Below are positions 1-7,025 of a DNA stretch of 10,727 nt, in pieces. Every line of letters starts with the position of its first letter. The stretch's first letter is position 1. A program made the translations under genes and the position numbers. The notes beneath the pieces were generated by a model. The model was not told where the DNA came from. It saw nothing but the letters and a program-made list of their open reading frames with translations, and searched no databases. This DNA is from Myxococcota bacterium (GTDB lineage Bacteria > Myxococcota_A > Polyangia > HGW-17), in the NCBI GenBank assembly GCA_018821745.1, contig JAHJLU010000829.1, positions 1 to 10,727 of the forward strand, read 5' to 3'.

Positions 1-1
1 C

Positions 2-1084
2 CCTGAGACCTGCGGCCGCATCTGCCCCGAGACCTGCGCCAACTCCTGCGCCCTGGGGCACCGGGGCGACGCCATCGCCATCTCCTGGCTCAAGCGCTAC
101 ATAGCCGACCGCATCCCCTTTGACTCCTACAAACAGATCCTGAAGGCCGACGGCGCCACGGTGACCGGCAAGAAGGTCGCCATCGTGGGAGCGGGCCCCG
201 CGGGTCTCGCCATCGCCTACTACCTGCGGGTGGCGGGGGTGGAGTCCACCATCTTCGAGATGATGCCGGCAGGGGGCGGCATGATGCGCTACGGCATCCC
301 CGAGTACCGCATGCCCAAGACCCTCCTGGACCAGGAGGTGGGCTTCGTGGAGAACCTCGACGGTGTGACCGTGAAGTACAACACCACCATCGGCAAAGAT
401 ATCACCATGGCGCAGCTCAAGAAGGAGTACGACGCCGTGGTGGTGACCGTGGGCTCCTGGAAGGCCACGGGCCTCGGGGTGAAGGGCGACGAGCTGGCCC
501 GGGGCGGCATCGTGTTCCTGGAGCAGATCGCCCTGGCGGGGTGGAAGGGTGCAGACCCGGGCCGCACCGTGGTGGTGGGTGGCGGCAACACGGCCATGGA
601 CTGTGTGCGCACCTCCGTGCGCCTGGGATCCACCGACGTGACCTGCCTCTACCGCAGAACCCGCAACGAGATGCCCGCCCAGGACATCGAGATCACCGAG
701 GCCATGGAGGAGGGCGTGAACTTCCGCTTCCTGAGCGCCCCCGTGGGCCTTGAGAAGAAAGACGGCAGGATCCTGCTGACCCTCATCGACATGGAGCTCG
801 GAGAGCCCGACAAGTCCGGCCGCAGAAGGCCCCAGCCCATTGAGGGGAGCGAGAGCACCATGGAAGTGGACACGGTCATCGCCGCCATCGGTCAGTCCAC
901 GGTCGCCCCCGACGGGGTGTCGGTCAACAAGTGGGGCAACCTCACCTACGACCCCGAGACCAACCTGGTCGAAGACAACGTCTTCACCGCCGGTGACTGC
1001 GCCACGGGTCCCGCCACCGTAATCGAAGCCGTAGGCCACGCCAAACGCACCGCCGAATCCATCACCCAGTTCCTGGCCAAGTAG
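2..1084 (+). CDS. GltD-like FAD/NAD(P)-dependent oxidoreductase with Fe-S motif, 5' end outside window
   Basis: The frame is open from base 2, so the gene starts before the window; the GTG at 161 is internal. About 360 residues are visible. Residues 4, 8, 12 and 16 are cysteines spaced C-x3-C-x3-C-x3-C, as in the Fe-S N-domain of glutamate synthase small subunit and related DPYD/NfnB-type enzymes. An FAD-binding Rossmann motif (VGAGPAG) follows at about residues 62-68, then an NAD(P)-binding motif (GGGNTAMD) at about 193-200, the family segment YRRTRNEMPA, and the C-terminal FAD motif FTAGDCATGP. Such proteins are cytoplasmic and pass electrons between NAD(P)H, flavin and Fe-S partners. The subfamily (GltD, NfnB or an orphan oxidoreductase) cannot be decided without the upstream gene. 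The stop is TAG. The base composition is visibly more GC-rich than the region that follows. No clear intrinsic terminator follows: there is only a 5-bp GAGGG/CCCTC stem at 1090-1107 without a T-run. Confidence 0.9.
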   Translation, partial: PETCGRICPETCANSCALGHRGDAIAISWLKRYIADRIPFDSYKQILKADGATVTGKKVAIVGAGPAGLAIAYYLRVAGVESTIFEMMPAGGGMMRYGIPEYRMPKTLLDQEVGFVENLDGVTVKYNTTIGKDITMAQLKKEYDAVVVTVGSWKATGLGVKGDELARGGIVFLEQIALAGWKGADPGRTVVVGGGNTAMDCVRTSVRLGSTDVTCLYRRTRNEMPAQDIEITEAMEEGVNFRFLSAPVGLEKKDGRILLTLIDMELGEPDKSGRRRPQPIEGSESTMEVDTVIAAIGQSTVAPDGVSVNKWGNLTYDPETNLVEDNVFTAGDCATGPATVIEAVGHAKRTAESITQFLAK

Positions 1085-1481
1085 CCCCCGAGGGAGTGAC
1101 CACCCTCCAGTGCAGTACTTCCGAGTCCACGGCCACCTTCCTGTGTAAACAGGCATCTTCTGATCCCCCTGCACCATCGCGACCTCCCAGAGTTGGAGCC
1201 AGGAGCCACACAGAGTCAAGGGTGATGAGGTTTTGGGATCATCAATAAAGAACGAATAGCAGGTGAACTGTATCCACCCTCTGGATAAGACCATCATAAA
1301 GTCAATAATTCTATGTCAGGTTCATCCGCGAGTGCACCAGATTTGAGAATGCATCAGGTGACCACAGACATGAGTTGAAATCACGTGGGCAGGACATATT
1401 CTGACCATCACCCCCCTATAATAATAAGAGAGATGCGATTTTCCTGATCTCCCCAACTTTTTCGTCTGAGGAGTTACGATT
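1085..1481. other. Intergenic region, about 400 bp, more AT-rich
   Basis: I see no convincing gene here. The only ORFs are short and lack good ribosome binding sites. The composition changes visibly from the GC-rich oxidoreductase gene to a more AT-rich stretch. The last 70 bases carry a possible promoter and the ribosome binding site of the next gene. Confidence 0.5.
1417..1422 (+). promoter_or_regulatory. Candidate -10 box for the gene at 1482
   Basis: A perfect TATAAT hexamer lies about 60 nt upstream of the ATG at 1482. No TTGACA-like -35 box is visible at 16-18 bp spacing, and there is no TGn extension. It may be a weak or activator-dependent promoter, or chance in an AT-rich patch. Confidence 0.3.
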
Positions 1482-2066
1482 ATGTGTTCAGATGACATTA
1501 CCATTGTAGTAGATGGCGTGACTGTTACGGGGGAAATATACGGCCGGAAAATACATGCGGTGGGCGTGGAGATCCTGTCACCCTATTGTAACCTTTGTAA
1601 CTACAGCTCATTCCCTCTCCTTGGGGGACGCCCGGGGTTTGACCGTCGTGGTCCCGACGGTAATGTGAAAGCGGCGGAGCTCTTGGAGCAGCTCTATCAC
1701 TTCGGGAGATTTCTTGATGCCTCCCTCCCTGAGATTCGCCGGCGATATGCAGAGTTTGATGCACAGGAGGCCCGGGACACAGCTGCGCTGCTCGAGCCCT
1801 GGTATGTGCAAAGACGAGCCCTGAAGCGTCGCCTGAAGAGCGGTGAGATTTCATCAAAAGAACACATGGTTTTGTTAAAACCCCTTCAAAAACAGATCGC
1901 TGCGCTGCGCTCGAGCATTGCTGATCCCCGAAACACGTTTCGGGGGTTCGTCGATCGAACCTATGGATTATGCGCTGCGCTGAGACTCCCTCGCATCATT
2001 CGTGGGGAGGTTACCTACAACGTGAACAACTGCACCGCGCCAACAACCCGTAACAAGGATGAGTAA
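1482..2066 (+). CDS. Uncharacterised 194-aa protein
   Basis: The ATG start is well supported: a GAGGAG ribosome binding site lies at 1468-1473, 8 nt before it. I do not recognise the family. The first 40 residues look beta-rich (ITIVVDGVTVTGEIYGRKI) and lead to a Ser-Pro-Tyr segment with a C-x2-C pair (YCNLCNY), which could bind metal or be redox-active. Residues from about 65 to 155 are charged and helical, rich in Arg, Glu, Leu and Ala, and plausibly coiled coil. There is no signal peptide or membrane segment, so the product is probably cytoplasmic. The gene stands alone on its strand: the next intact gene runs the other way. A perfect inverted repeat lies inside the coding sequence at 1926-1945. 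Start, stop and codon pattern suggest a real gene; function is unknown. Confidence 0.7.
   Translation: MCSDDITIVVDGVTVTGEIYGRKIHAVGVEILSPYCNLCNYSSFPLLGGRPGFDRRGPDGNVKAAELLEQLYHFGRFLDASLPEIRRRYAEFDAQEARDTAALLEPWYVQRRALKRRLKSGEISSKEHMVLLKPLQKQIAALRSSIADPRNTFRGFVDRTYGLCAALRLPRIIRGEVTYNVNNCTAPTTRNKDE
1926..1945. repeat. Perfect 9-bp inverted repeat inside the 194-aa gene
   Basis: CCCCGAAAC and GTTTCGGGG are separated by two bases, so RNA could form an 8-bp stem with a 4-nt loop (CACG). It lies within an open coding frame and encodes the DPRNTFRG region. No T-run follows on the + strand, so it is not a standard intrinsic terminator. Confidence 0.6.
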
Positions 2067-2407
2067 GGGATTAAAAAGTCAGTGGTCGAATTTTTCAGGC
2101 ATGCACAAGATAGAATATATTGGTTAACCCGGACCGCCAATATTCGCGGCAAGAAGAGAGAGGCACCACCGTATACAGCAACGGTTGAGGAGGAGATATG
2201 ACACCCAAGGGTAGAACGACCCACCAAATACGCAAGAATATTGAGTTTGCTGGCAACTATTTTGCGAACCGTGCCTGCAAACATCATTGAGTAGATATGT
2301 GCCCATGAGAGTTTGGTGATGCTGCATACAGACAAATGCTTTTCTTGGCTTGCCCCTGAGCTTGATGTGTTGCAGCTCGAAGTCCCTGATGAAGGTGAAC
2401 CTTTTTG
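2067..2407. other. Gene-poor interval with fragmentary ORFs
   Basis: This interval of about 340 bp lies between two convergent genes. Short ORFs exist on both strands, but none shows family features I recognise. On the + strand a 30-codon ORF with a strong ribosome binding site (2198-2290) is followed, in another frame, by a 38-codon ORF (2319-2435) that runs into the 3' end of the methyltransferase gene. The two could be pieces of one decayed gene. No terminator hairpin with a T-run is evident for either flanking gene. Confidence 0.4.
2198..2290 (+). CDS. Possible 30-aa small ORF with strong ribosome binding site
   Basis: A purine-rich GAGGAGGAG run sits immediately upstream of this ATG, among the strongest Shine-Dalgarno-like sequences in the window. 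The product is short, basic and soluble (begins MTPKGRTTHQIRK, ends NRACKHH). It has no membrane segment or recognised domain. It could be a real small protein, the start of a frameshifted gene that continues around 2295-2435 in another frame, or chance. No match is known to me. Confidence 0.25.
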   Translation: MTPKGRTTHQIRKNIEFAGNYFANRACKHH

Positions 2408-3094
2408 TTACATGCCCTCGGGGGTGGTGCCGTAGATGGTCTTCATGTCCGGGCGTTCCGTGAAATAGTAGTGGACCCAAATATAGAGGTGGTTAAAGAG
2501 GGCCACGGTAAGCGCCGCCTCGGAGCGCCCAAAAAAAGCAGGAAGATACAAAAAGAGCAGCCCTACCGTGTACATCCCGTTGCTTGTGTATTTAAAGAGG
2601 CCCCCCTTGACGAAGGGGACGTTATACTCCTTGTCGAAATGGTCAATTCCGTAAGCACGACTCAGCGTAAAGTAGCGCTTAACCGAGTAGATCATGTACC
2701 CAACTGGAGGAATAATAATGACGCCCGCGGCTAAGGAGAGCCAGGGAGGCCATCCCAGGGTATTACGGGTCGCCAGTGCCAGGAGCGAGAGCACCAACAA
2801 TCGTCCCAGAAAAAGCAGCGTAAATCCCACGGAGTAGAGCACAAAAGCGACCCGCATTCCCATGAGTCTGCTGAAAAATCCCGAAAACAGCTCAATTCGC
2901 CACACGAACCACACATAGTACTGATGAATAATGGGGACCGCCACAGCGGCCCAGAACCACCACCGTGCGCTCAACCCGCAGCAGCTTCCCTCAAGGTGGG
3001 GGGCGATGTTCCTCCCATAAAGGGCGAGGATCCCAAGGGCGATGAGTGTCACCATAAAATAGTAGAGCTGGTATTTGAAGATGCTTTTGAGCAT
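2408..3094 (-). CDS. Multi-pass membrane methyltransferase-like protein (PEMT/ICMT type)
   Basis: This is a 228-aa, strongly hydrophobic protein with about five or six membrane spans (roughly residues 10-27, 44-65, 82-108, 115-137, 172-192 and 196-211). The C-terminal third has the layout of the phospholipid / isoprenylcysteine methyltransferase superfamily: FKYTSNGMYTVG, where relatives have a R-x-P-x-Y core, then a last span and HYYFTERPDMKTIYG, resembling the family's C-terminal Glu-containing SAM-binding segment. Members methylate phosphatidylethanolamine, isoprenylcysteine or other membrane substrates with S-adenosylmethionine; the substrate here is unknown. I chose ATG at 3094, giving MLKSIFKYQ, with GGGAA about 7 nt upstream. 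A GTG at 3115 would add seven residues, but its purine run abuts the start codon. Asn-Gly replaces the usual Arg-x-Pro, so activity is uncertain. The stop is TAA. Confidence 0.75.
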   Translation of the reverse strand: MLKSIFKYQLYYFMVTLIALGILALYGRNIAPHLEGSCCGLSARWWFWAAVAVPIIHQYYVWFVWRIELFSGFFSRLMGMRVAFVLYSVGFTLLFLGRLLVLSLLALATRNTLGWPPWLSLAAGVIIIPPVGYMIYSVKRYFTLSRAYGIDHFDKEYNVPFVKGGLFKYTSNGMYTVGLLFLYLPAFFGRSEAALTVALFNHLYIWVHYYFTERPDMKTIYGTTPEGM

Positions 3095-3196
3095 AGGTGT
3101 TTCCCACGGGGCCACCCTGCTTCACGAATGGGGTGGAGCTCTATTTAGCCTGAACTCCCTTTCCATGGCAAGCCTTTACCAAATACCTGCAATCTC

Positions 3197-3770
3197 TATC
3201 TAATTATCGAAACAGCTAACGAATCGTTTGATGAGTTATATTGCACGGCTCATCCGGGTTTTACGCCTGGTGAGTACGTGGTGTTGTCTGTGAGTGATAA
3301 CGGCTGTGGCATGGACACAGAAACCCAGGCCAACGTTTTTGAACCGTTTTTTACGACAAAAGAAGTGGATAAAGGGACCGGTCTTGGGCTCTCAACGGTT
3401 TATGGCATAGTGAAGCAGAATAACGGGTTTATTACCGTTTATAGCGAGCTCGGCCAGGGGACAACCTACAAAATCTATCTTCCCCGGCATATCGGCAAGG
3501 GGGAGACAAGGCTGGAGAGTGGGCTGTCGGGTCAAGATGAGCGTGGCCACGAAACCATCCTGCTTGTGGAAGATGAACCGGCGATTTTAAACATGACGGC
3601 TATCATGCTTCACCCGAATCTCAATCGTTTTTTTTATGTCGGGCTGCACAGCGAACCTCATAGCCCGCCACGGCGTACTGGATGCTGGGGTCCATTTTAT
3701 CCAAAAGCCTTTTTCAAAAAAAGACCTCGCTGATAAGGTGAGAGCGGCATTGGGGAATGATTACCGTTAA
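3197..3770 (+). pseudogene. Remnant of a hybrid sensor histidine kinase (HATPase plus truncated receiver)
   Basis: The readable frame starts in the middle of a histidine-kinase ATPase domain (LIIETAN, then PGEYVVLSVSDNGCGMD). It has an intact G1 box (DNGCGMD), the EPFFTTK segment and the G2 box (GTGLGL), ending GQGTTYKIYLPRH. The sensor, dimerisation helix with phospho-His and N box are missing, and no start codon with a ribosome binding site fits. After a linker comes the first strand of a receiver domain (ETILLVEDEPAILNMTAIML), which jumps at about 3610/3611 straight to its late part (HPNLNRFF), losing roughly 60 residues including the phospho-acceptor Asp. At an 8-T run (3628-3635) the frame shifts by one base. 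Read in the new frame, the normal receiver end follows (MSGCTANLIARHG, then GVHFIQKPFSKKDL) to a TAA at 3768-3770. Without the shift the frame ends at 3733. This is clearly non-functional as a hybrid kinase. Confidence 0.85.
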
Positions 3771-3796
3771 CTCCATCAATCCAGAAAAATGATCAA

Positions 3797-5074
3797 CTAC
3801 GGTTGGCTGCTCCATCTCATGAGGGTGTCGGCAATGACCTCGAGGTAGCCCGCTTCCCGCACAACTTCCTGGTAGTTGGGGACAACGCCGACCCAGTGGC
3901 GCAGTCTCGGGTTGGGCGCGTCGGTGAGATACATGGTCGGCAGCCCCAGGAGGGCGGGGCCGTCCATGCCGGCGGAGGTGACGCCGAGTTGACCAACAAG
4001 ACCGTGGTTACACCGCAGTTCTTCAAAAAGCTGGAGCTGTGCGCGGCGCATGTCCTCCCCCTGAAAGAGCGGCTCCTTCCACGCCAGGGTCATGTTGAAG
4101 GTTCCCAGAGTTGGGGAACCCCCAGGAAGTGCGTCGCCGAAGAAAACCGGGACGAGTCCCGCCCTGAGCAGGAGAGAAGAGAGTTCGACAAGCTCTGCGT
4201 GCTCCGTGTTTCGCTCAGGATTGTGTTTGGTGTGGCGAACCCACACAAGGACTTTCTTGCCGGGCACAGCTGCGAGGGTGCGCCTGGTCCACTCGACAAC
4301 CGCCGGAGGGCGCGGAGCCTCTCCGAGGAACGCGGTCCGCAGCGTGCGCTGAGCCGCGATGGGATCGGCGCGAAAGGCGCCTGCGACGATGGCAGTGAGT
4401 TGCTTGTTCGTACGGGGACGGGGGCGATAGGGAGTGAGGCGGGTGCCGAGCCCCGCGTCGCGCAGAAATCTCTCTGCCTGAGCGCACTGCGCCTTGTCTG
4501 GCTCGAGCTGGATGGCCACTCCCGCGAGCAGGGCCGAGGCAGCTACATGCCACCCTTCGCCGAACGAGAAGCCCGGATCGGTATGAAATGTGTAGGCATG
4601 GTTTCGTTCGTTGACGATCTGGCGAGCATTGCGTGCGGCAACCTCCGCCGTCTCTGCGGCCTTCGCTGCCGCAGGGTGATCGAGCTTTTTTGCAAAGCGC
4701 CTTGCCTCAGCGGCAGACTCTTCTGCGTTCTTCACAATCTCCTCGATTCGCTGCCAACCGTCCTCGCAGTCCTCCATGGTTGGGGCCCGCTGGGATCCGC
4801 GCGACAGCTGGCCGGCGCCGTAGCGCGCGTCTTGTGCTCGCGCAGCATGCGCTCTGACCAGGGTCCATTGAGCGCCTGCCACGAGGGCGGGATTGTCTGA
4901 TGCGTCAAGGACTTGATATGCCAGGTCGCTCGCCTCCTCCAACTGTCTCCGATAGCGTTCACGCACCCCGGGCAGATGCAAGGTCTGCTCAGACCCGATG
5001 GCGGCAGCGAGGATGGCTGCGGCCGACCGTTCTAGTGTGCGGTTGTCGGGCAGGTTTTTTTGGCTTGAGGTCAT
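3797..5074 (-). CDS. Uncharacterised 425-aa protein with glycosyltransferase-like C-terminal half
   Basis: The family is not recognised with confidence. Residues 1-165 are Ala/Glu/Arg-rich and predicted helical, with a likely coiled coil at about 105-155. Residues 165-215 carry a Gly/Trp-containing linker (FSFGEGWHVAAS). From about 272 a Rossmann-like half begins: GKKVLVWVRHTKHN, a helix, LVPVFFGDAL, later GLVGQLGVTSAGMDGPALLGLPT and a final helix. The order strand, R/H-rich loop, helix, strand, Gly-rich turn resembles the nucleotide-sugar-binding half of GT-B glycosyltransferases, but this is inference from pattern only. There is no signal peptide or membrane segment. The ATG at 5074 has only a weak purine tract (AAGCGGA) upstream. 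The gene starts 55 bp after the epimerase gene on the same strand, so the two may be co-transcribed, which fits a sugar-transfer role. It converges on the kinase remnant, with 26 bp between them. Confidence 0.8.
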   Translation of the reverse strand: MTSSQKNLPDNRTLERSAAAILAAAIGSEQTLHLPGVRERYRRQLEEASDLAYQVLDASDNPALVAGAQWTLVRAHAARAQDARYGAGQLSRGSQRAPTMEDCEDGWQRIEEIVKNAEESAAEARRFAKKLDHPAAAKAAETAEVAARNARQIVNERNHAYTFHTDPGFSFGEGWHVAASALLAGVAIQLEPDKAQCAQAERFLRDAGLGTRLTPYRPRPRTNKQLTAIVAGAFRADPIAAQRTLRTAFLGEAPRPPAVVEWTRRTLAAVPGKKVLVWVRHTKHNPERNTEHAELVELSSLLLRAGLVPVFFGDALPGGSPTLGTFNMTLAWKEPLFQGEDMRRAQLQLFEELRCNHGLVGQLGVTSAGMDGPALLGLPTMYLTDAPNPRLRHWVGVVPNYQEVVREAGYLEVIADTLMRWSSQP

Positions 5075-5129
5075 GTTCCGCTTTCAGATTGTTCCCGGGA
5101 CTTGGGCGCCTGGGTGCATCTCATTACAC

Positions 5130-6140
5130 CTAGAGCAGCTGCCGCGACCAGGTCTCCGGTGTGTGCTGGTTATGGATCTCGAGCTCGAGGTGGTATTCGA
5201 AGGGCCGAACGCCTCGGGACGTAATCCAATCGATCATGGTGGCCAATCCGTCTTCAAGCTCAACCCTGGCCTCGTAGCCAAGAATGGCTCTTGCCTTCGC
5301 TGCAGAACAGGTGGCGAGGTACACTTCCCTGGGCCGCTCGGCGAGTCTGACTGGCTGCAGGTCAAAGTCAAGGAGCCGGGCGATGGTCTCGGCCAGCTCG
5401 TTGATGGTGACGAAGCGATCGTCGGGTCCCACGTTGATGACTTCAGAGGTGCAGGAGTCATCCGTCGCCATTTTGCAGAGCGGCTCAACGACGTCCGAGA
5501 CAAAACTGAAGCAGCGCCTCTGGTCGCCGTCCCCATAGATATATGGTTGACGACCCTGCAGCATGAGGTTGATGAAGATGCTCGCCACGTTGCGGTATGG
5601 GTCGTCATAGCGTTGGCGAGGTCCGATGATGTTGTGGGGGACCGCCACCACCCACTCCATTCCGTGGGTCTCAGCGATGTTCTGCAGGAGAAGCTCACTG
5701 CTCCATTTGCCAATACCGTATGGATCCTGGGGGCGGGGAACCATCTCTTCGGTAAAGGGGACATCATTGGTCCCATAGCGAGCCATGGAAGAGCACAAGA
5801 CGAATCGCCTGACCCGGCTTGCGACCGCGGCGGAAATAATCCCCGTGGCTGCGGTGACGATGTTCTGTGTGACGAGGTGGGGGCTGAAGACCGAGAGCCC
5901 TTCGTAGGCGGTCGCGGCGCAGTGGTAGACAATGTCGACGCCCGCCATCAACGGAAGCAGTCGCGATAAGTCATTGCAGTCGACTTGATGAAATTCGACG
6001 CCACTGGGGACATTGTCAATGTAGCCACCAATCATGTTGTCGCAGCCGACCACCGCGTAGCCGTCCTCGAGAAACCTGTCTGCGAGGTGACTCCCGAGGA
6101 ACCCTGCGATACCAGATATGAAGACTCTCTTTTGCGCCAT
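5130..6140 (-). CDS. NAD-dependent epimerase/dehydratase (extended SDR, nucleotide-sugar type)
   Basis: This 336-aa protein has the features of extended short-chain dehydrogenases that act on nucleotide sugars, such as UDP-glucose 4-epimerase. It has an N-terminal NAD motif (ISGIAGFLGSH, GxxGxxG) at residues 8-18 and an acidic residue ending the second strand (VGCDNM). YHCAA, the active-site Ser in CSSMARYG and the catalytic YGIGK (YxxxK) follow, then PHNIIGPRQRYDD and YIYGDGDQRRCFSFVSDV in the substrate region. The exact sugar cannot be read from the sequence. The frame is open up to an ATG at 6233, but I chose 6140: the NAD strand starts right after it, a GAGAG ribosome binding site lies 7 nt upstream, and a promoter candidate lies within the longer version. 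It is probably cytoplasmic, supplying sugars for surface polysaccharide. The following gene on the same strand begins 55 bp downstream. Confidence 0.92.
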   Translation of the reverse strand: MAQKRVFISGIAGFLGSHLADRFLEDGYAVVGCDNMIGGYIDNVPSGVEFHQVDCNDLSRLLPLMAGVDIVYHCAATAYEGLSVFSPHLVTQNIVTAATGIISAAVASRVRRFVLCSSMARYGTNDVPFTEEMVPRPQDPYGIGKWSSELLLQNIAETHGMEWVVAVPHNIIGPRQRYDDPYRNVASIFINLMLQGRQPYIYGDGDQRRCFSFVSDVVEPLCKMATDDSCTSEVINVGPDDRFVTINELAETIARLLDFDLQPVRLAERPREVYLATCSAAKARAILGYEARVELEDGLATMIDWITSRGVRPFEYHLELEIHNQHTPETWSRQLL

Positions 6141-6210
6141 GGGGAAACTCTCACAAATTTCGGTAGAGCAACGAACTTTAACCCGAATCACAGTCGAATG
6201 CTCAGAAGAA

Positions 6211-6240
6211 GATATAGCGGGTTCGATGTCCATTCGTCAA
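6211..6240 (-). promoter_or_regulatory. Candidate sigma-70-type promoter for the epimerase gene
   Basis: Read on the minus strand, TTGACG (6235-6240) is followed after 18 bp by TATATC (6211-6216). It lies just past the stop of the upstream lipoprotein gene and about 70 nt before the epimerase ATG at 6140. The -35 match is good and the -10 moderate. It suggests the epimerase and its downstream neighbour have their own transcription start. Confidence 0.4.
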
Positions 6241-6248
6241 GTTCTACC

Positions 6249-6938
6249 CTACGGATTGCAATCGAAGGAGGGAGGAGAGTTGCCGACTGGTCGTCGGGAG
6301 TTGTCCCGGGTGAAGCGGACATTCAGCGCGCCACTTCCGTTTTTGAAGGGGACCCGAAAGTCTAGGTGAGGCCACCCGGGAGCCGGAGCGGGGAAGTGAT
6401 AGCGGTACGTGTGCAGACCGTGGGTGCTGACCTGGTGTGTTGGAAAGTCGTACATGAGCACCGAAGTCTGGCCGACCGGTCCATGGCCGGGGACGGTGAG
6501 CGTGCTGCCACTCGTTTTTAGTTCTGCGTGAGCGCCGGAATGATTTAACTCAACGAAGGCGCCCGGCGCTTTTGCAACTCCGACCAACGATCGGTAACTG
6601 GTCGCGTCTGAATATGCCCAACGACCGTCTGCGGTGCGCCCATCGGTGAGCCAGAGGTTCGTTCGCCAACCCGTTACTTTGGCCGAAGAACCCTCGGCCT
6701 CTATTTTTGGTACGGCCCAGCATCCGAGGACTTTGCCCTCGGTCTGTACCTCGCTCGGCTTTTTGCTCTTTGTCCGGCCTCCCGCGCTGCATCCAGCATA
6801 GAGCAAAACGAGAAGCAACTGCATCGCCAGCATTCTCTCCATTTTGAGAAATCGTGGGAGTGTTACTGCGCATTTCTGACGTTTACCGAGTGCACTCTGA
6901 GCATTTAACTGAGCGTTGTGGTTCTCCGTGGTCTCCAT
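6249..6938 (-). CDS. Probable lipoprotein of unknown function
   Basis: The 229-aa product has a hydrophobic stretch at residues 37-48 ending in LYAGC|SAGG, a plausible lipobox with the modified Cys at 50, so it is probably anchored in the outer or inner membrane facing the periplasm or exterior. Tyr at -3 is not the commonest residue. The mature part (about 180 residues) is polar and probably beta-rich (GCWAVPKIEAEG, TGWRTNLWLTDGRTADGRWAYSD, SVLMYDFPTHQVSTHGLHTYRYHF), with no domain I recognise. The ATG at 6938 has an excellent AAGGAG ribosome binding site 5 nt upstream, but it makes an unusually long hydrophilic lead of about 36 residues. In-frame ATGs at 6842, 6833 and 6824 give a normal-length signal peptide but lack good ribosome binding sites. 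I keep the long form with this doubt. The stop is TAG. Confidence 0.7.
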   Translation of the reverse strand: METTENHNAQLNAQSALGKRQKCAVTLPRFLKMERMLAMQLLLVLLYAGCSAGGRTKSKKPSEVQTEGKVLGCWAVPKIEAEGSSAKVTGWRTNLWLTDGRTADGRWAYSDATSYRSLVGVAKAPGAFVELNHSGAHAELKTSGSTLTVPGHGPVGQTSVLMYDFPTHQVSTHGLHTYRYHFPAPAPGWPHLDFRVPFKNGSGALNVRFTRDNSRRPVGNSPPSFDCNP

Positions 6939-7004
6939 TTGGGCTCCTTTTCTGATTGATTAATAGTACATTTTATATTCGGTAGCCACTTTATTTGGGT
7001 ACAC

Positions 7005-7025
7005 AGGGGTTCCGCGTGAACCTCT
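7005..7025. repeat. 8-bp hairpin in the intergenic region downstream of the OmpA-type gene
   Basis: AGGGGTTC and GAACCTCT can pair (eight positions, one G-T wobble) around a 5-nt loop (CGCGT). On the minus strand, along which the flanking genes run, no T-run follows, so it does not qualify as an intrinsic terminator for the OmpA-type gene. It might be a weak transcript-end structure or chance. The rest of 6939-7173 shows nothing else I can support, apart from an AT-rich stretch just upstream of the lipoprotein gene that may hold its promoter. Confidence 0.3.

Noticed and set aside
1090..1107. GAGGG/CCCTC stem just after the oxidoreductase stop as a terminator
   Set aside because: The stem has only 5 bp with an 8-nt loop, and no T-run follows.
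3803..4900. 365-aa + strand open frame opposite the 425-aa gene
   Set aside because: The protein text has low plausibility, with no domain pattern, while the minus-strand frame shows organised helices and strand motifs.
4998..5969. 323-aa + strand open frame opposite the epimerase gene
   Set aside because: The minus strand carries unmistakable SDR motifs, so this is a shadow frame.
6141..6233. N-terminal extension of the epimerase to the ATG at 6233
   Set aside because: The extra 31 residues precede a complete NAD-binding start. A ribosome binding site fits the ATG at 6140, and a promoter candidate overlaps the extension.
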